In this document: positions 1 through 15,700 of the stretch, piece by piece
Numbering within the stretch: the stretch's first letter is position 1
How the letters are laid out: each line of letters begins with the position of its first letter
From: a virus
Strand: one strand, 5' to 3'
Length of the DNA: 64,000 bases
Virus record (IMG/VR): IMGVR_UViG_3300020419_001178
Coordinates: 62,001 to 126,000 of that record
The notes under the pieces: model-generated
Databases searched by the model: none
The model's input: only the letters and a program-made list of their open reading frames with translations
What the model was told of the DNA's origin: nothing
Translations under genes and position numbers: made by a program

Positions 1-112
1 AACTTGTTGTATTTCTACCGGGAATGTCCAAACTAGTCGTTTGGTTGATTGTACTATCCTCGATAGATATAGTACCTTTGTTAGTGTCCGAATAATTAAT
101 TGAGTATGCCAT
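1..112 (-). CDS. Virion structural protein, N-terminal fragment (cut by window edge)
   Basis: An open frame on the minus strand starts with ATG at 110-112 and runs off the left end. The visible 37 residues begin MAYSINYSDTNKGTISIEDS. The start overlaps the stop of the upstream gene by one base in a TAATG junction, the same translational-coupling arrangement seen at four other minus-strand junctions here, which supports the start choice. It lies at the downstream end of the baseplate/structural block, so a late virion role is likely. The fragment is too short for a family assignment. Confidence 0.7.
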   Translation of the reverse strand, partial: MAYSINYSDTNKGTISIEDSTINQTTSLDIPGRNTTS

Positions 113-723
113 TATTCATTAAATCCTGTCAAGCTCTGTACTCTGACTGTGTAGTCAATTTGTACTAATCTATTTAAACTTTTTTGTACTGGGTGGAAGA
201 CCACATGCGTAAGTAATCTACCTGTTCCTGATGCGTTGTAACTGACCAGTCCTAGTTCGTCAAATACATACAAACTATTACTATTCGTAGCATTATCAAC
301 AGCATCTTGTCCTGTTGGTTCACCATAGTCAAGTAAACATGTAACTAATATGTCTGTGTAGTTTGTTCCGCTAACATGTCTTGATTCTATCTTGTTTCTA
401 GCAGGATCAGTGTTATTAACACTTCTATCATCTACTACTTTAACAAAAGTTTGATTATAAAGACTAGCATTTGTACCTGTGGAATTTGGTGTAAGGTATG
501 TAATTATACCTGTTGGGTCAATGCTTGTACCACCATTTCCAAATGCCATCTGATATATGAACCCTTCGCCTGCGTTTCCTAAACTTTCAGCTAATGAAAT
601 ACTCATATTCTCATAATGGATAGCATTACGCTTATCAACAATAATCTCACCATTTGTTGGGTCAAATATCTTGATATGCCCTTGTAAAAGCACCCCGTTA
701 TTTTCTTTAAAATTGTCTATCAT
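112..723 (-). CDS. Putative late structural protein, 203 aa
   Basis: A 203-residue protein with no signal peptide, no membrane segment and no motif I can assign. It is rich in Asn, Thr, Ser and Gly with predicted short beta strands, as in small phage tail or fibre-associated proteins. The start has a good ribosome site (AGGA) about 8 bases upstream. A minus-strand AATAAATA box lies at 742-749, just before the gene, so it is probably a gp55-dependent late gene. It is the first gene after the giant virion protein and is coupled by TAATG to the next gene downstream. A tail or adhesin-accessory role is inferred only from location and composition. Confidence 0.75.
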   Translation of the reverse strand: MIDNFKENNGVLLQGHIKIFDPTNGEIIVDKRNAIHYENMSISLAESLGNAGEGFIYQMAFGNGGTSIDPTGIITYLTPNSTGTNASLYNQTFVKVVDDRSVNNTDPARNKIESRHVSGTNYTDILVTCLLDYGEPTGQDAVDNATNSNSLYVFDELGLVSYNASGTGRLLTHVVFHPVQKSLNRLVQIDYTVRVQSLTGFNE

Positions 724-741
724 ATCACTTTCCTACAACTG

Positions 742-749
742 TATTTATT
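742..749 (-). promoter_or_regulatory. Late promoter AATAAATA overlapping upstream stop codon
   Basis: Read on the minus strand this is AATAAATA, one base from the T4 late consensus TATAAATA. It sits about 20 bases before the start of the 203-residue gene. The TAA stop codon of the giant upstream gene (745-747) is contained in the box, so the same bases serve as stop and promoter. Confidence 0.55.
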
Positions 750-3700
750 TTGGTAGCTCCACCTTTTCCGCCTTAAAGAAACGTGCTACCAAACTTTCCG
801 CATCATTTAAGGATTGTCCGCTTTCTGTCCATAGTGTACCTGTACGCCTAATGACTTGTATTTTAGCTAAATTTGCCGGTGTAGTGGTCAAAGTAAGCTG
901 ATTTGTAGTGCCATCAACACTAAATTGAGCAGGTGATGTTATATCTGCTTCAGGTGAATCCTGATTTAGTGTAACATCGAACATCTGTATACTATTTTTT
1001 CTTAATCTTTTTCCAGCAACAAAAACTTCAAACTCATTTACTGAGCTAGGAATAAAGGATAATTCAAAAATACTTGTAGAACCGTCACCTACATAGTCTT
1101 CAGTCAATGTAGTATCTGCATATGGTGCTGTTTGCTGTAATCCTTGATTATATACGTCACTACCTGTAAGGTGTACCTCTGGCGCACCTGTTCCAAGTGT
1201 TGCTCTTTGAATTTGTTTCAATACATTACCTTGTTTAATTAAGAATGTTATTCTTTCTCCGTTAATGAATAAGATACCTGGTATTCCGCTATTTTTATCC
1301 GGAGCACTAATTGTAGTAGCATCAACTAGCAAGATTTGTTTATCTGTGACTTTTAAATCTTCAGCAAGTTTCAACGGAGCAACATCACCTAATCTTTTAT
1401 AGATATTTCTATTTAATATATCCTTAAATTGACTAAAGCCAAATTTAGGTGCTATAGGTCCATCTGAACTGTATTGTATTACTTCTACTACATCGTTGTC
1501 TGATAAAATACCTTCATACTTAACAAAGTTTTTATCATCTGTCAAGTAGTAGTCAACACTAGGAGTTTGTAGTTCTCCGTTAACAATAAACCAAATATAT
1601 TGAGCATCAATAGCAGGCTTACGTAATTGTACTAATCCTGCCTTTAAGTGATTGTATTGTATATGGTCTTCGCTTCCAACACTTAAGGTTGATCTTGCTA
1701 TGACATCAAAGTTTTGTCTTTCAAAATCCTGAATATCGTGTTTGCTATATGTAGTGATTTTTACTGTTTCTCCAATAGTAGGCGCAACATCTAGTTTCAG
1801 CACACCTGGTGTTTCTACCCAAGTATTTTGATTGTTAATTACTTCAACTGCTCCAAAAGCATATTCACCATCTGTTCTAATATACACTTCTAAAATATCG
1901 CCTGGTTGTCCTATTCCAGGTTCAAGTATAATACTACTATTAGCTGGACGTATATTAAATTCTGTAGCAATTTTTAATTCAGTTCCGTTTAATGTTGCTA
2001 ATACATTTGAGTTATCAAAACTTCCAATTGGTGTCTGCCAAATTTCTAAGAAATATTCTGACACACCAGTTTGTACTGTGTATTGCTGATTGTATCCAGC
2101 GTTAAGTATTTTATTACCTACTTGAACTACAACATTATGCGTATGAGGAATAGAAGAGTAAGGTGTTTTTTCTAATGTAAAGTTAACCGTACTTCCGTCT
2201 CCTGTAAATTCTTGTGTTTCTATTTTACTGTAGCTTTGTACCTTATCATATACAGCAAAATTAATAACGCTTCCGTCTCTAGGCGCTTGACCAAATACTA
2301 TCACTGCTTTTGTATCTTGTACTGAACTATCTTCACTTGCTACTAATACAGAATCTACTTCTTTTCCATTCACAGTAGCAATGTAATCTAATTTCGTAGT
2401 CCAATGAGCTTTTGTTCTAAACTGTGTTGTACATCCATCACCTATAAATTCATCGAACTCAACTACGCTTTCACCATTACCGCTTACACTAATTAAATTT
2501 ACAGCAGTACCGTTACTAGGAGCAGTGGTAAATCTTACTTTCTTATTTTTATAATCTACAGTATATGAAGTAGGAGATTGAATTACTTTATTCAATCTAA
2601 TATATAATCCATTTTCACTTTGTGGCTGTATTCCAAATCCAAATTCTGTCTGTATACCATCTGCGTTGTAACAATTACTACTTAATAAACTACCACCTTT
2701 ATCTGGTCTATGAAATACTTTGATGTCCACAGTATCAAGTACCTGTCCAGGAACTTGTTCTTCAGGTCCTTTTGAAGTTGTAGGAGTAACAAAACCGTCA
2801 CCATCAATTATTATTTCTTCCGGATTTATTCCTTTAGCTGTACTAAACTGTAAATCACCACCACTTAAAATTGTATCATAAGATCTAGGATCAGGTAAGA
2901 AAGATCCATCTGATGTTGTTTTTCTAAATACTACAACATCGTTAGCAACAAATTTTTGTATATCATTTGTAATTGTAATTGTTGTTTGTGTTCCGTCACC
3001 TGTGATACTCTGTAAAACAGCATTTACATTATTTTGTGACGCTGTGCCAAAATTAGGATCATCTATTCTTTTTCCATTTAGGTAAACATTATATACTGCT
3101 CCGTTTTCTAAAGGTTTACTTAAAGTAAATACCTCAGTGCTACCATCCATTTGAAATATCTCGTCATCAAATGTAGTATCAAATGTGTCATAGGTTGTTG
3201 TAAACCATCCATCTGAATCCCAACCTGTACCTGTTCCAAAACTATAACTGCTTACTTCTACTCCACCGTAGTCTACACCGTCTAAGATTTGCCCTAAATC
3301 ATTTCCATACATACCTGTTACAGGATTATAGTAAAAATTAATTCTATCTTGTGCTTGTAATAATTCTGCTGACTTGTTATATTTTATTACAACACTTTTA
3401 CTTGCTGTTTGAGGTTCAGTAAAGAATATTCTTCCATACTTTCTCAAATAACCTTTTGTACTATCTGATTTATTTTCAAATGTATATTCGCTTCTCAAAG
3501 CTTCTAGCCCATCAACTGTAACAATTATTTGTGTGTTTTTAAGTTGCATTGGCCATTTCAAATCAAATATCTGCTGATTAGATCCAGTTGTAAATGTTTC
3601 AGTAGTAGATAGTTGTGTAAACAAATATGTTCCTGTAACTCTATCAAATTTACATCTTAAATGAGTAGATCTAGCTTTACCTCCACCTAGTACAGGACTT

Positions 3701-6700
3701 AATCTAGCTACAGTCCCGCCATCTTGTAAAGATCCTTCTAAAGTAATTGTTGGTTGTGAAAGATACCCTGATCCAGTATTTGTTACTTTTACAGCATTAA
3801 TTTTTCCATCACCGCCTAAAAATGCTACAGCTTTAGCTCCACTTCCTCCGCCGCCGGTAATTTTGATTATAGGAGCATCTAAGTATCCTGATCCTGTATC
3901 TGCTATGTTAAGACTTTGTAATTCAAATCCTACATTTTCTGCCCAATGCTTACTAGGATACTTTGTAATTTCTGAAAATCCAGAAACAATCTCATCATTT
4001 ACTACCTGTACGGATTGAGGAGTAATCTTTCCATCAGCTTCGTTATAAACAGTTGGTAGATCAAAGTCTGTGACCACAGTTGAAGTCGGATCTGTTTTTT
4101 CATATGAACTTAAATATTCTCTTACTTTGGTTCTATAAGGCTTCACTTCATTTATATAAGATTCGTAACTTGGAAGACTATCATTTTTAAAAGTAATACG
4201 TTGCTCTAATTCTCCAACGTTGTGTTTTGCTTTTATAAAGCTAGTTTTAAAAGCCCAGTCTACTGCTGGTTGTTCAGCAAATACATAACGTAAAGAAGCA
4301 AAGAAACATTCATTCCAATTTTTTAATAAATCTGCTACGAATATTTTATTTTCTAGTATGCCAATTATTAATCGCATCTCAGCAACAGGTTCTGTGTCGT
4401 AAAATATTTTGTCAAAACCGCTTCCGTCATAAGCAATATTTTCATTTGACACATCGTACAATGAATTTTTAAATTCTATGGTTCCGTTTTGCCTACCTAT
4501 AGTTTTGTAGTTTACTGTATAATCTTCTGTATCTTGATCATCTTCTTTTTCTAGTAATAACCATCCACCGGTTCCTACATTGTTAATTTTTACAACATCA
4601 CCTATTTTATCTTCAAGTCCATATAATTGGTAACTACTTGAAATAGTATAATTTATAGGTGTAAAAATATTGTAATTAGTTTCGTACCAATCTATATACT
4701 GCCAATAAGCATTTACATCATATGCTTGTGTAAGTGTTCTTAACCATTCTGTTCCGTCCCAAGCAAATACAGCCCATTTACCGCCTACAGTTTCATCTGT
4801 CTTAACTAATACGCTAAACTTTCTTACTTCGATAGTAGGTGCTACGTAGTTTGTTCCTCCGTTAATAATGTTTACAGAAGCAATACTACCATCAGCTCCT
4901 AGAACAAAACGTAACTCTGCTCCTGTTCCTGTAGTATCTGTTACTTTATATGTTGGAGGATTTATGTACCCTTTTCCAGCATCATTTATAAGAACATTTA
5001 TAATAGTTCCGTTTTCAATTTCTAATGTAAGATTAGCTTGTTTGACGTTAGCAACACTAATAAAACCTAATTCCGCAAAAGTATCAGATGTAGTGTCGTA
5101 AGTTCCTGAAACATTAGATGGTCTTGGATCAATTTGTGTAAGTCCTGATAGATCTTTGTTATCAACGATAAGTTGTGATTTGAGTATTTTGTTTACTCTT
5201 TCAATGAACTGTTTTCTAGCTTCTGTTCTGTTTACAAACCAACTTTGTCTTGGATCGTTTAAGTTTCCATATCTCTGTCTAATAGGCAAATCAACATCTG
5301 GAACTGGTCTATCGTTAACGTCAAATCCGACCAAACTGTCAATCCATTTTTGTTTAATAGTGTTGTTAGGAATACTAGTTTCTAATCCATCGGAAATAAT
5401 TTGATATTCATTATGAACGTTTTGTTCTTGGTTATCAATTGTCCACCAATTAAATGTTATTCCTACATCTTTATCTTTTATAAGACTAGCACAATTATAT
5501 AAAGAAAATCTATTATTTCCTAAAGGTGCTACAAATCTCACACCCTGTTGTGCCGGACTAGATATTAATCTAGCAACATCGAATGCCGAAGCTTTTCTTG
5601 TTGTATCAGTTGGCAATGTTGCTTTGTCTTTTACCCAATAATAATATTTGTTAGAAAATGTTTGTGAAGCACTATCATATAACCTTCTAGAACTATATGC
5701 TGTATCTCCGTATTTTGTAGTGCCACTTATTCCATCTGTGAGTCCTGCTTCTGTACCTGTCTGTGCGTCCCATTCGCTTGGTAATAATGTGCTTTCTACC
5801 CATTCATATACGTCTACAGTAGTACCTGAGAATAGTGTGTTGAAATTAGCAGTAGATTCTAATATGTCTCCTTGATGATGATTGATAAATCTAGCACTTC
5901 CGATATCCCACCAAATTTTTCCAACCCATTTTTCTGCTGTATAATCCAACGTATCAAGCGAAGTTCCTGTTGCTGTGCTAACACTATATTTCGCAGGATC
6001 ATAAGAAACTTTGAAAGTAATTTCCTGTTCAGCTGTTCCGGCTATTTTTCCTTGTAATGGATCTATGTAATCTAAATAAGTTACTAAACTATTAGTTGTT
6101 TTGTCAAAAAGATTAATACCTTTGAGTTTGCTTACATCAATTGGAATAATTGGTTGTCTACCAACTGACCAAGAAGTAGCATTGACCGGTTTTCTATATT
6201 CAGCAACAAGTCCTTTATCAATAGTATTATTAGAAAGTATTTGTTGTTTAGGTAAACCTAAATATACATGATTATCCTTGACCACCATAATACTTCCAAA
6301 GTCTTGTGTATCTTTATCGTAAGCAAAATCCTGTCCATATAATAATGTATCGTTTACTGTTTCATAAATGCTTACTAATCCGCTGTCGTTATCAATAACT
6401 TTAAATGGTGTGTTGCCATTATCAAAAATTGTTGTGTCTTTATCTAACGTAGTAACTCTTTCAAGGTCCCCACCTCTTGAAGCTATAGCTAGTGTATTAC
6501 CATCAAAGTCAAGTTTGCTTCCAAATCTTGTGTTAGAAGTTCTATCAATAGGTCTTAGTGTTTGATTTAAAGCAAAGTTACCGTCTGTACCTTGAATGTA
6601 AATATAAACTGCTCCGCCTCTAATATCTCTTGTGCTATTTTCAGGAGCACCTACAGCAATCTTCTTTCCATCATTTGAAATTGCTATTGATTGTCCCCAA

Positions 6701-9700
6701 TTTTCAGTTATATCTTGTGTTTCTATAATTTGTGAATATTGATAATGGTCGCCGCTCTTTCTATACACAACAATTTTTCTGTTAGGAACACTACTATCAT
6801 CTGCGTTTAAATATCTTGCTGTTGATATTAATACATTTCCGTCGGTACTAACATCAAAGTCACGTCCAAATTCTTCTAAGAATTTTTGTTCTAGCGTACT
6901 TTCAGTTATACTAAAGTTTGTATCATTTGGAACGTATCCTAGTAAATCAACTCCACTATTAATTGTTTCCCATAAATTAAGATTAAATGCTCCAGGAACA
7001 GTATTAGTTTTAGCTTTGTAAATTGTTTCGCCTACTCTTACTAAATCGTTTGTAAAGTATGTAGAAGCTGTACTAAAAGTTCCTCTATAATCATTATCAT
7101 TGGATAAGACAAAATCATCTGTGGCGGACTTATCAAATATATAAATTCTACCTTCATTCAGTTCTGTTTTATCACCTGCGGCTGAAACAAATAATTTGTA
7201 TGTATCAGTGCCTGTTTTTGTAAATCTTATTTTGCTTCCAAGCCTTCTGTTTGGTGCTGAATTTGGAACAGTATAGTAACCCTTTAAAGAAAACGTTAAT
7301 TCTTTTCTTTCATATATAGCAAACGTTCCTTCGTTATCAAACGTTGAACTATATCCAGAAGTGCTTAATGGTATATTATAAACTCTATTCCAATCTAAGT
7401 TTAATGGTCCTGGAGGATTAGCAGAATCCTCAACTCCGTTCACTACTTTTGTATTATAGATCCAATATTCTCTATCCTGTAAAAATATAGCAGTTCCTAC
7501 TTGTATGTTTTCTGACTTGTCTACAACTAACATTACTCCAGCTGTAGTATTTTCTAAATGCGAACTACTAATAGGACCTATTGTTCTAACAGTACTATCA
7601 TTCTCAACAAAAGTCATGTTAGAAGATTCATTAAAATCTACACCTTTACTGAAAGTTCCGTTTCTATTTTTTAAATATATTCTTATTGTCGCAAATTCTC
7701 TTTGAATATATGCAACCTCAGCTGTACTTCCTGTTGTTGAGCAAGTTACAGTATCGCCTATTTGTGGTAAGAAAGGATCACCATTAAGATCAAAGTTAGT
7801 AAGTCTTACGATACAGAAACCATTCCATATATCAGACACAGTATGTTCAGTATTATTTAGGTAACTAAAACTTAAATTTAAAACTGGTTCAGGATCTTGC
7901 CTAGTTCCACTATTATATAAAGTGTTAGCCCACATTCTAAATTTGTCCCCAACTTGGTAAGTGGATCCATGTTGTAATTCTGTTCTCACAAACCATCTTG
8001 TGTCAATTACATTTGATGATGTTGCGCCATTATAATAACTCAAAATACCATAAAAAGAATTCCTAGCAGGCTCTGTAGTTAATTGCTGTGTGCTAATATC
8101 AAGTATATTTGTAAAAGGACTAGGTGTACTTGGAGCACCTTCTTCTGCTAAAGTTAAATCTTGTATTACTAAATTAGGATTGGTTTCTATAAGATTCGTT
8201 GTGCTAAAATTACTACCAACTGCTATTTGCCACCAACCTGTATGATAATCATCTCCGATATGATTTACAGTTGTAAATGAACCAACAGTTACATTGTTTC
8301 TAGTGACTGTTCCTGAAGTTTGTAATTCTCCGTTTACATTATTTAAATACAGAATCATCTTATTATCAGAATCTATAAATCTATATGCTACTGTTGCTCT
8401 AGCTGTTTCTGTTGTAATTTCATCTCCTACATCAGGCACATCAAGGGCACTAATAACTTCTATAACCATCTTAACCTTGTTTACAATGACATGATTTCCA
8501 TTTATAAATGTTTCGTTTATTACATTGTCATTGTTAAATGGACCTATACCAGCTAATGCTCCAGTTTTGTATCTATTCCATTTTAAAGTTAATATATCTC
8601 CAGGTTTCGAAGCTTCCCATTGTTGTGTTTCTGCTCTTACTAAAATATGGTCTGTACTAGCATCAGGCATACTATGGTTACCACGCATCATGTAAACCAC
8701 TGTTGGATATCCTTGTGTGTTTACATCGTAATCATTCTCAGCGGCCTGAGCATTAGAAGCATGACTTATACAACTTTGTATTGCCTGTGATTCTATTACT
8801 CTATCTGCTTGCCAAAGCTGTTCCTTGTATAGTACAACATCACCTTTAATGTAAGCAGTTTGATTATTGTAATCACCTTTCAATAAACTTTTAGTGTTAG
8901 ACGCTTCTGGTGAACCAACAGCTAACCATTTACCGTCTGGACTTAATGCGGCACTGGTTCCAAATCCGCCGTTTTGATCAAAGTAAAAGGCATCTTCATC
9001 TATCTGTTGTAAAAGATTATAATCAGTAGCTTCACTTGGTCTATTGTAAATGTATACACTTCCGTTTAGATCTTTAGGAGCTGTTATAGACATTAAATTA
9101 TTTTGATCATTTACGCTTATACTTGATCCAAAGTCTTTTTGGGTACTATCTAATAATCCTGCTGTGGTGTTAACAATATTAGGTTTTAATTCATAAACTT
9201 GTTTATAATTTAAGACAAGCCAGTTACCGTTATCATCGTCGTCTATCCATATTCTATCAGTATTAAGATTTTCACTACCTATTGAAAATGATCTTGAACC
9301 TTCACCTTTGATATTATTGTTAGCCTCACTTAATTTACTTAACCTAACGTTTTTAAATCTAGTAACAAATCCGTTTGCTGAAGCTGTAGCTGTTATATTC
9401 TTAGTAGATGGATGTTCTAAAGTAATTACGTTTAAAGATGTTGATTTTACTTTGTAATATCCGTCAGTATCTGTATCTATATCGTTTACAGCAATTATAT
9501 CTCCTGCTTCAAAATCAGTAGCTACGTTTAGAGTAATAGTAAAACTATTATCAGTAGTATCAGTTGTGCTTTTAATTTTATAATCTGTAGGAATGTATTT
9601 GTATACTCCCCAAGTTTTTTGTGACTTGTCTATCGCTGTCCAAACATAATCGCCACCTTTTAAATTTCCTAAAGTCTGTGTGCTTAGGTCTGTGTAATTT

Positions 9701-12700
9701 AATATTTGTAAATTAACATCTAATGGATTAACATATCCTGCGGATTTAACAAACATAGTTTCGTCTGAATAATATTTTGTAGGAAACGGCTTATGATCAT
9801 AATTTTTTGATTTAGCGTATACACCATTTCTGTTTAATCTATAAACTAAACTAGTGTCTTTTGGATTTACTTCATCAACCAATTCTACAGGTTGGGGTTC
9901 TAATCTATATTTCTCTTCATCAAAAAGTAATTCAAATTGATCGTTACCTTCTGTTGCTCCATAACGCCCAGTCCTGATTGCCCATTCTTCGTAATACTCA
10001 ATACTATCTTTGTTAGCACTACCTAATTTATCAAACAGTTTGTTAAGAACATTTCTGGTACCTTTGTCCTGTACCATTCCTTGATAGAATTTGTATTGAC
10101 TCACGTCATCTGGAATAATATTTTCTAAATATTTCCTCTTTTGATAACCAATCATATGTTGAGCAAGACGCTGTTGTTCAGAGTCAAAATTATCACTATC
10201 TAAATCGTAAAAATCTGCAAACTGTCTAGCTTTGTAATCAAGATTAGGAAGTAAAGTTTGTTCAGGTTTTTCATCTAACAAAACAAAATCTTTAGCATTA
10301 AACGTTTGTGTGCCTGACACATTAGACTTTGCTACATAATAAAATTCTTTGTGTTGTATTATGTCTCCTATCTTATAATCTTGATAGGAAGTCCATACAT
10401 TAACAAAAGCATCATCAAAAACAAATCCAGGAACATTTAACGATCCATTCCATTCATCTGATCGATAACCTTTTACTTTTAATCTTTCTTGTCTATATCC
10501 TTGTGGTCGGTTATAAATTACATCATTAAATACTGTAGAATTATCCAAAACTAATGCATGTTCTGTTTGAACTACAGGAACCTTTAGATGATATATTCCT
10601 TGGTCTGTGTTTTTGACATATATACCAAACTCATTTGTGTTATCTCTTTCTGTTGTTGCAAAGTCAGCAAGTAGTCTTTTGCCGTCTGCTTGTAACAAAC
10701 TGTAATCATAAAAGTTGTCATATATGTCATCTACTACTGTATAAGGTTTTTCAAAGTATACTTGTCTAGCCGAAGGACTTATAGTTAATACAGCACCATC
10801 TTCCCAATTTTGTGTTGACCAAAACATAAATTCTTTAGCACTTAACGCCCAGTTTTCTATTTCTTCTAAATCTTTGTTAAAAGTGTTAAACTTAAATCCA
10901 ACTGACATTAAATACTTTTCGTATCCTAGTATTAAATCTACTACGCCTTGGATGTCAGAATACACAGCACCATAATTAATTTTTTCTAGTGTTGTGTTAA
11001 AGGTTTTTGAGAAAAAGGCATCTGCTCCTCCTTCCGCAGGAAGTTTTTCTAATCTAGTAAAAAAGTCTAAATCAATTGCTCCGCCGGAAGTGTGACCAGT
11101 CTTAGTTCTAAAAAACACTCCAGCATTTTCTACAATTTGTCCGATACTATAAGTTTGTCCTGTATCAAATGTTACAAACTCTTCACTTATGCCTCCAACG
11201 TTTACTAAATTATCATTTTGTTTTCTAATTACTGGAAAAGTATTAAAGTAGGGTCTATCTTTATCATATCCCTTTACAATAAATCCTGATGGTATTTTTT
11301 CTATGACAATACCACTGTAAGAATATACCTCTAATGGTATACTTTTTGTAAGCACAAGATTATAGTTTTCTTCAGGAACAAATATATTTCCTTCATTATT
11401 CGGATTTCTACTATCAAGTATAAGTCTGAACTTATCTTTTTGTGTAAATCCTCCTATCTTGTGACCTAATTTATTTTCTAAATTAGCTAACCTACTTTTG
11501 TATGTTTTAAATGTAATATCTTCGTTACCTATCAAATAACCTTGCATATAGTTAACAAGTCCTGATGTAAACACTCTCGTTGTATCACTAGGTATGTTTG
11601 GAAATTTGATATCTGCTAAACTTATTCGTTTACTAGTTTCGGTATAAACTAATTGTCCTGCTAAATTTCTTGCTATTCTACTTCTATCAAACGCAACACC
11701 AAAAAGCTGTGCTGGTTGTCTTAGCATCCAAGCTCTTATAAATGCAAATGGATAGTGAGCACTTCTTCTCCACGCAGTTTCTACGGGACCTTCGTCACCG
11801 AACTTAAAATTGTCATCGTAATTACTAGCTATACCACCTCGTAAATATCCCGAAGATACAGGATCTAAAAGATTTCCTTGGCTGTCTACAGGAATATATT
11901 TTGTTAAATCTTGTATCTTAAATTTTCGTCTATATTCAATTTTTTTATTTGGTTCTCTTACTATACCTTTTTCTAAATCCTGCCAAAGTGAAAGGTTGTT
12001 ACTTGTATAAGGAGCAGGACCATATGTACTATCAAACCAAGCTGGCTTAATCTTTAAACCTAAACATTCCCAAGGATGTGTATGTGGTCTATCAGTATTA
12101 AGATAATCTTTATAAATTGCTCTCCAACTACCTGGCACAGTAATGTTATTAGGATCACCATGTTTGTAAAAATTAATACTAAAATTATTTCCTACTTTGT
12201 AGTAACTATTTGTAGTGTAATCTGGATTACCAACAGTTTCTAACCAACGGTTAAAATCAGCTATCATTACATCAGCTGTTTTAAATCTATCAAATGCTGT
12301 AGGTTGTGATTTGGTATTTAAAAAATCTTGTATATTGATTATTGATTCATCATACTCTATCTTAATATTATTGAAGATTCTTTTTTCAAGATCTAATAAA
12401 AGTTCGTCTCTATAATCTCCATAACAACGCCAAATTGATCCATCGTGTCCTTGTATTACAGGCTGTGCTGAAGGCCATTCTTCAAATTCATTTGGATCGT
12501 TAGTAGCATGGTTCATTGAATTTGACGGCATAAACCAAATTTTGTTGTCTCCAGCAAAGATATGTGTATGAGCTAACCCTGTTCCGCCATTAGCTTTATC
12601 ATATGCTTGGGCGGATACTTCGTCAGTAAATAAAGGAAAAAACCATCCTACTTTATTTTTATAAGACTTAGTTGTTGTTTCGTCTCTTCCATAAATTTTC

Positions 12701-15700
12701 CAAGGTCCTGTTGAATCAGGAATAGTAGAAACATAGGTTGTATCTAATGTTATTTCAGGAACATATTTTGGATATAAACCTAACTTGGTAGGTGTTGGTG
12801 ATATCCAACAACCATCTGTTGTTTCGTATTCGTAAATTTTTAAAACTTGATCAGCAACAACGGCAATTTTTAATTCTACAAAAGATTCAGTACTAATAGT
12901 ATAATCAATATCTTTAATTAATTGTTTATCATCCAGATATACTAAAATAGCCTTTTCATTCAAAGTACTAAAACTTACTGGTCTTGTAATTGGAAATATA
13001 GTTTGTGATGAATCTTCTATTTTAAATTCAGCTAAAGTATCTCCACCGAAGGGGACCATATCACTAAAATAGAAAGGATCTTGCTTTGTATTTGTTTCAA
13101 AAATTTTATCTAAAATTTTATCAACATGTATTTTTGTTTCCCCATTAAATCCTAATTCATTAGCGACTTTTAAAAACTCTCTTTTAAATTTTATGTATTC
13201 TAAACCAGCATAATTAACAGCTCTACTCATGTCATACTCTTTAGCAGTAAGATTAAACATAGGAAGATTAATAGGTCCTGAGTGTTGGACAAATTTCAAA
13301 CCATATTGTGATTGAGGTCCAAGGTCACGTAAGTTTCCTACTCCTGGATAAACTCCTGCGAAGTCGTTTACGTTGCTTACAATACTATCTACATGGTCAA
13401 TTACTTCTCCTAATGTAAATGTCACAACATTTTCGTTCATAGGATTTTTTTCTAAATTAATAGGAAATTTATAATGTCCTCTTTGATTCTTAGGAGCACT
13501 AGAATTTGCTTCTATAACTACTTTTTTATTATCGGCTAAATTTGTATAAAATCTTACATAGGCATAATTGTTTATTCTATCAATTGTATAGGTAATATTT
13601 TCTTTTTGTAAGGCATTATCAACAAAAACTTTAATTTTTAAATCATTAAGATTTCCACTGTTATCAAATACATCAACAATAAAATTATTGTTCCTAGGCC
13701 CTGTTGTATATTGTTTTACAACAGGTTGAGTTGAAAGAGCTTTTGCCTTTATCCAACCTGTTACATTAGTATATGCATCTATAGCTGAATACTTTCGTAA
13801 TATACCTGTATCTGTACTTGCTGTTATTACATCAGCTACCTGATCATAGTTGTAAGTATCACTTAATAAATTAAAGTCAAATGTAATATCGCCACTATTT
13901 TCTATTGTTCTGTATGATAAAGGAAATCCTAACTCTGTATCGTTTGTACCAGTACCTTGTTTATAGGAAAATAATTTGTTACCTCTAAATGTACTTCCTT
14001 CAAGTGTGCTTAATGCTGTACCTGTATCGTTATAAAGATCAAATAACGGAGTTTGATTAATTTCTGTTTTATTTTGTCCTAGTTTCCAAGTCGTCCCATT
14101 ATAATAATAAATTTTACCTTTGTTTTTGTCTCCTGACTTGACTAAAACTGTTTCATTTGTTATTGGAGCTGTGTCTGTAGTTTCAACCAAAGTAATCTGA
14201 TTATTTGAATTCTGACTAATAAACTTTACTTCATAAATTTTGCCGCTTACAAAACTATCTGGATCAGCTGTAAACAATACACGCATACCTTGAACAAGTT
14301 CTGTTCCATCAACAAAATAACCAGGACTTCCTTCTATATTTGAGAATACATCTATACTTACTGTATCAATTAAGTCAACTGATTTTTTAGCAAACGTTCC
14401 AAAATCATATAATTTTAATCCTGCGTCAAATTCAATAATAGGTCTAGTTGCTCTAAAGTTTTGATCCAGTGTAGTAGCTACTTCATTTATTTTAGCTGTA
14501 ATATCAATTACATCTTTGTGAGTCCACTTGTTGTACCGTGACCATTGATTCCTATCTTTTGATGCTCTATTGATTACGATATAATCTTTTTTGTCCGCAT
14601 ATGATACAGCATCATCAAAAGGAAAATCATCAAAGCCGCCTTCATCAAATTGTATATCTTGATCTTGTAGATATCCTGCTGTAATTAATATATCTGATTC
14701 TGATATAAGTTGAATGGAATCTCCAACTCCTTCTACGTACCAATAACCTTCTGCGTATTTTGACGGTGTAAGGTTACCATAAAATTTTAATTTCATTCCA
14801 TTTGACAAAGGATTACCGTTTGTCATTGTATATGTTTTTTTACCTACAATATCGTTATCTACATCTAAGAAAGTATTATCAATTATGTCTTTTATAATTA
14901 TTAGTCCGGATGCTTCTATATTATTAGAATCAACATAGTATAATATAGGAGGTGATTCTAAGTCTATCTTTAATTCTAAGACTCCGTCTTCTACTTTTTG
15001 TCCAGTAATGCCTTTTGTATATAAATTTGAATCAGAAGTAATATCCACTGACGTCCTAATTGAAAATGGCATATCGATAGTATCAACTTCAAATCTATAT
15101 GTTTGTCCTTTGTAAAGTGTTAGTGTAGGATTTCCTGTAGGATTATCTTGATTGAATACATAAGCATCGTTATCAAGGTTAACTTGTTTTGTAACTTTAT
15201 ATGTGCTTTGAACGTCTCTAAAAGACCCGTACACGGGAATAGCATCAGGACCACTTGGCAACCAATAGTATTCTCTAAAGTTTGTAAACTTGTCCCAATT
15301 TATATGCGGATTCCAAGCATAGTATTCTTGTGAAAACATTGAATCGTGATTGGAAGTATCCACACCACGTATTTTTATGCTATTATATAAATCTCTATAA
15401 TCTCTGTAAAATATATTATTTCCAGCTGAATCATTTATAACAGATACAGGTTCTAATTGATACTGATCTCTATCTAAACTTATTTCTGAAACATAGTTAT
15501 CACTGGCTTTAAATGCTTTGGCATCTTTCCTTCCAATGAATCCGTCAACTTTTTCTACAGAACCTGGTTGTACTAACTGATCAAGTGTGCTTGATAAAAA
15601 CTTTTTATTAGCAACTGTTCGATAATAACGAGGTAATAAATCGGAAGAATTTCTTTTATTCTTATCCGCATCATTTACTGGAATAGCATTTTCATCTTGA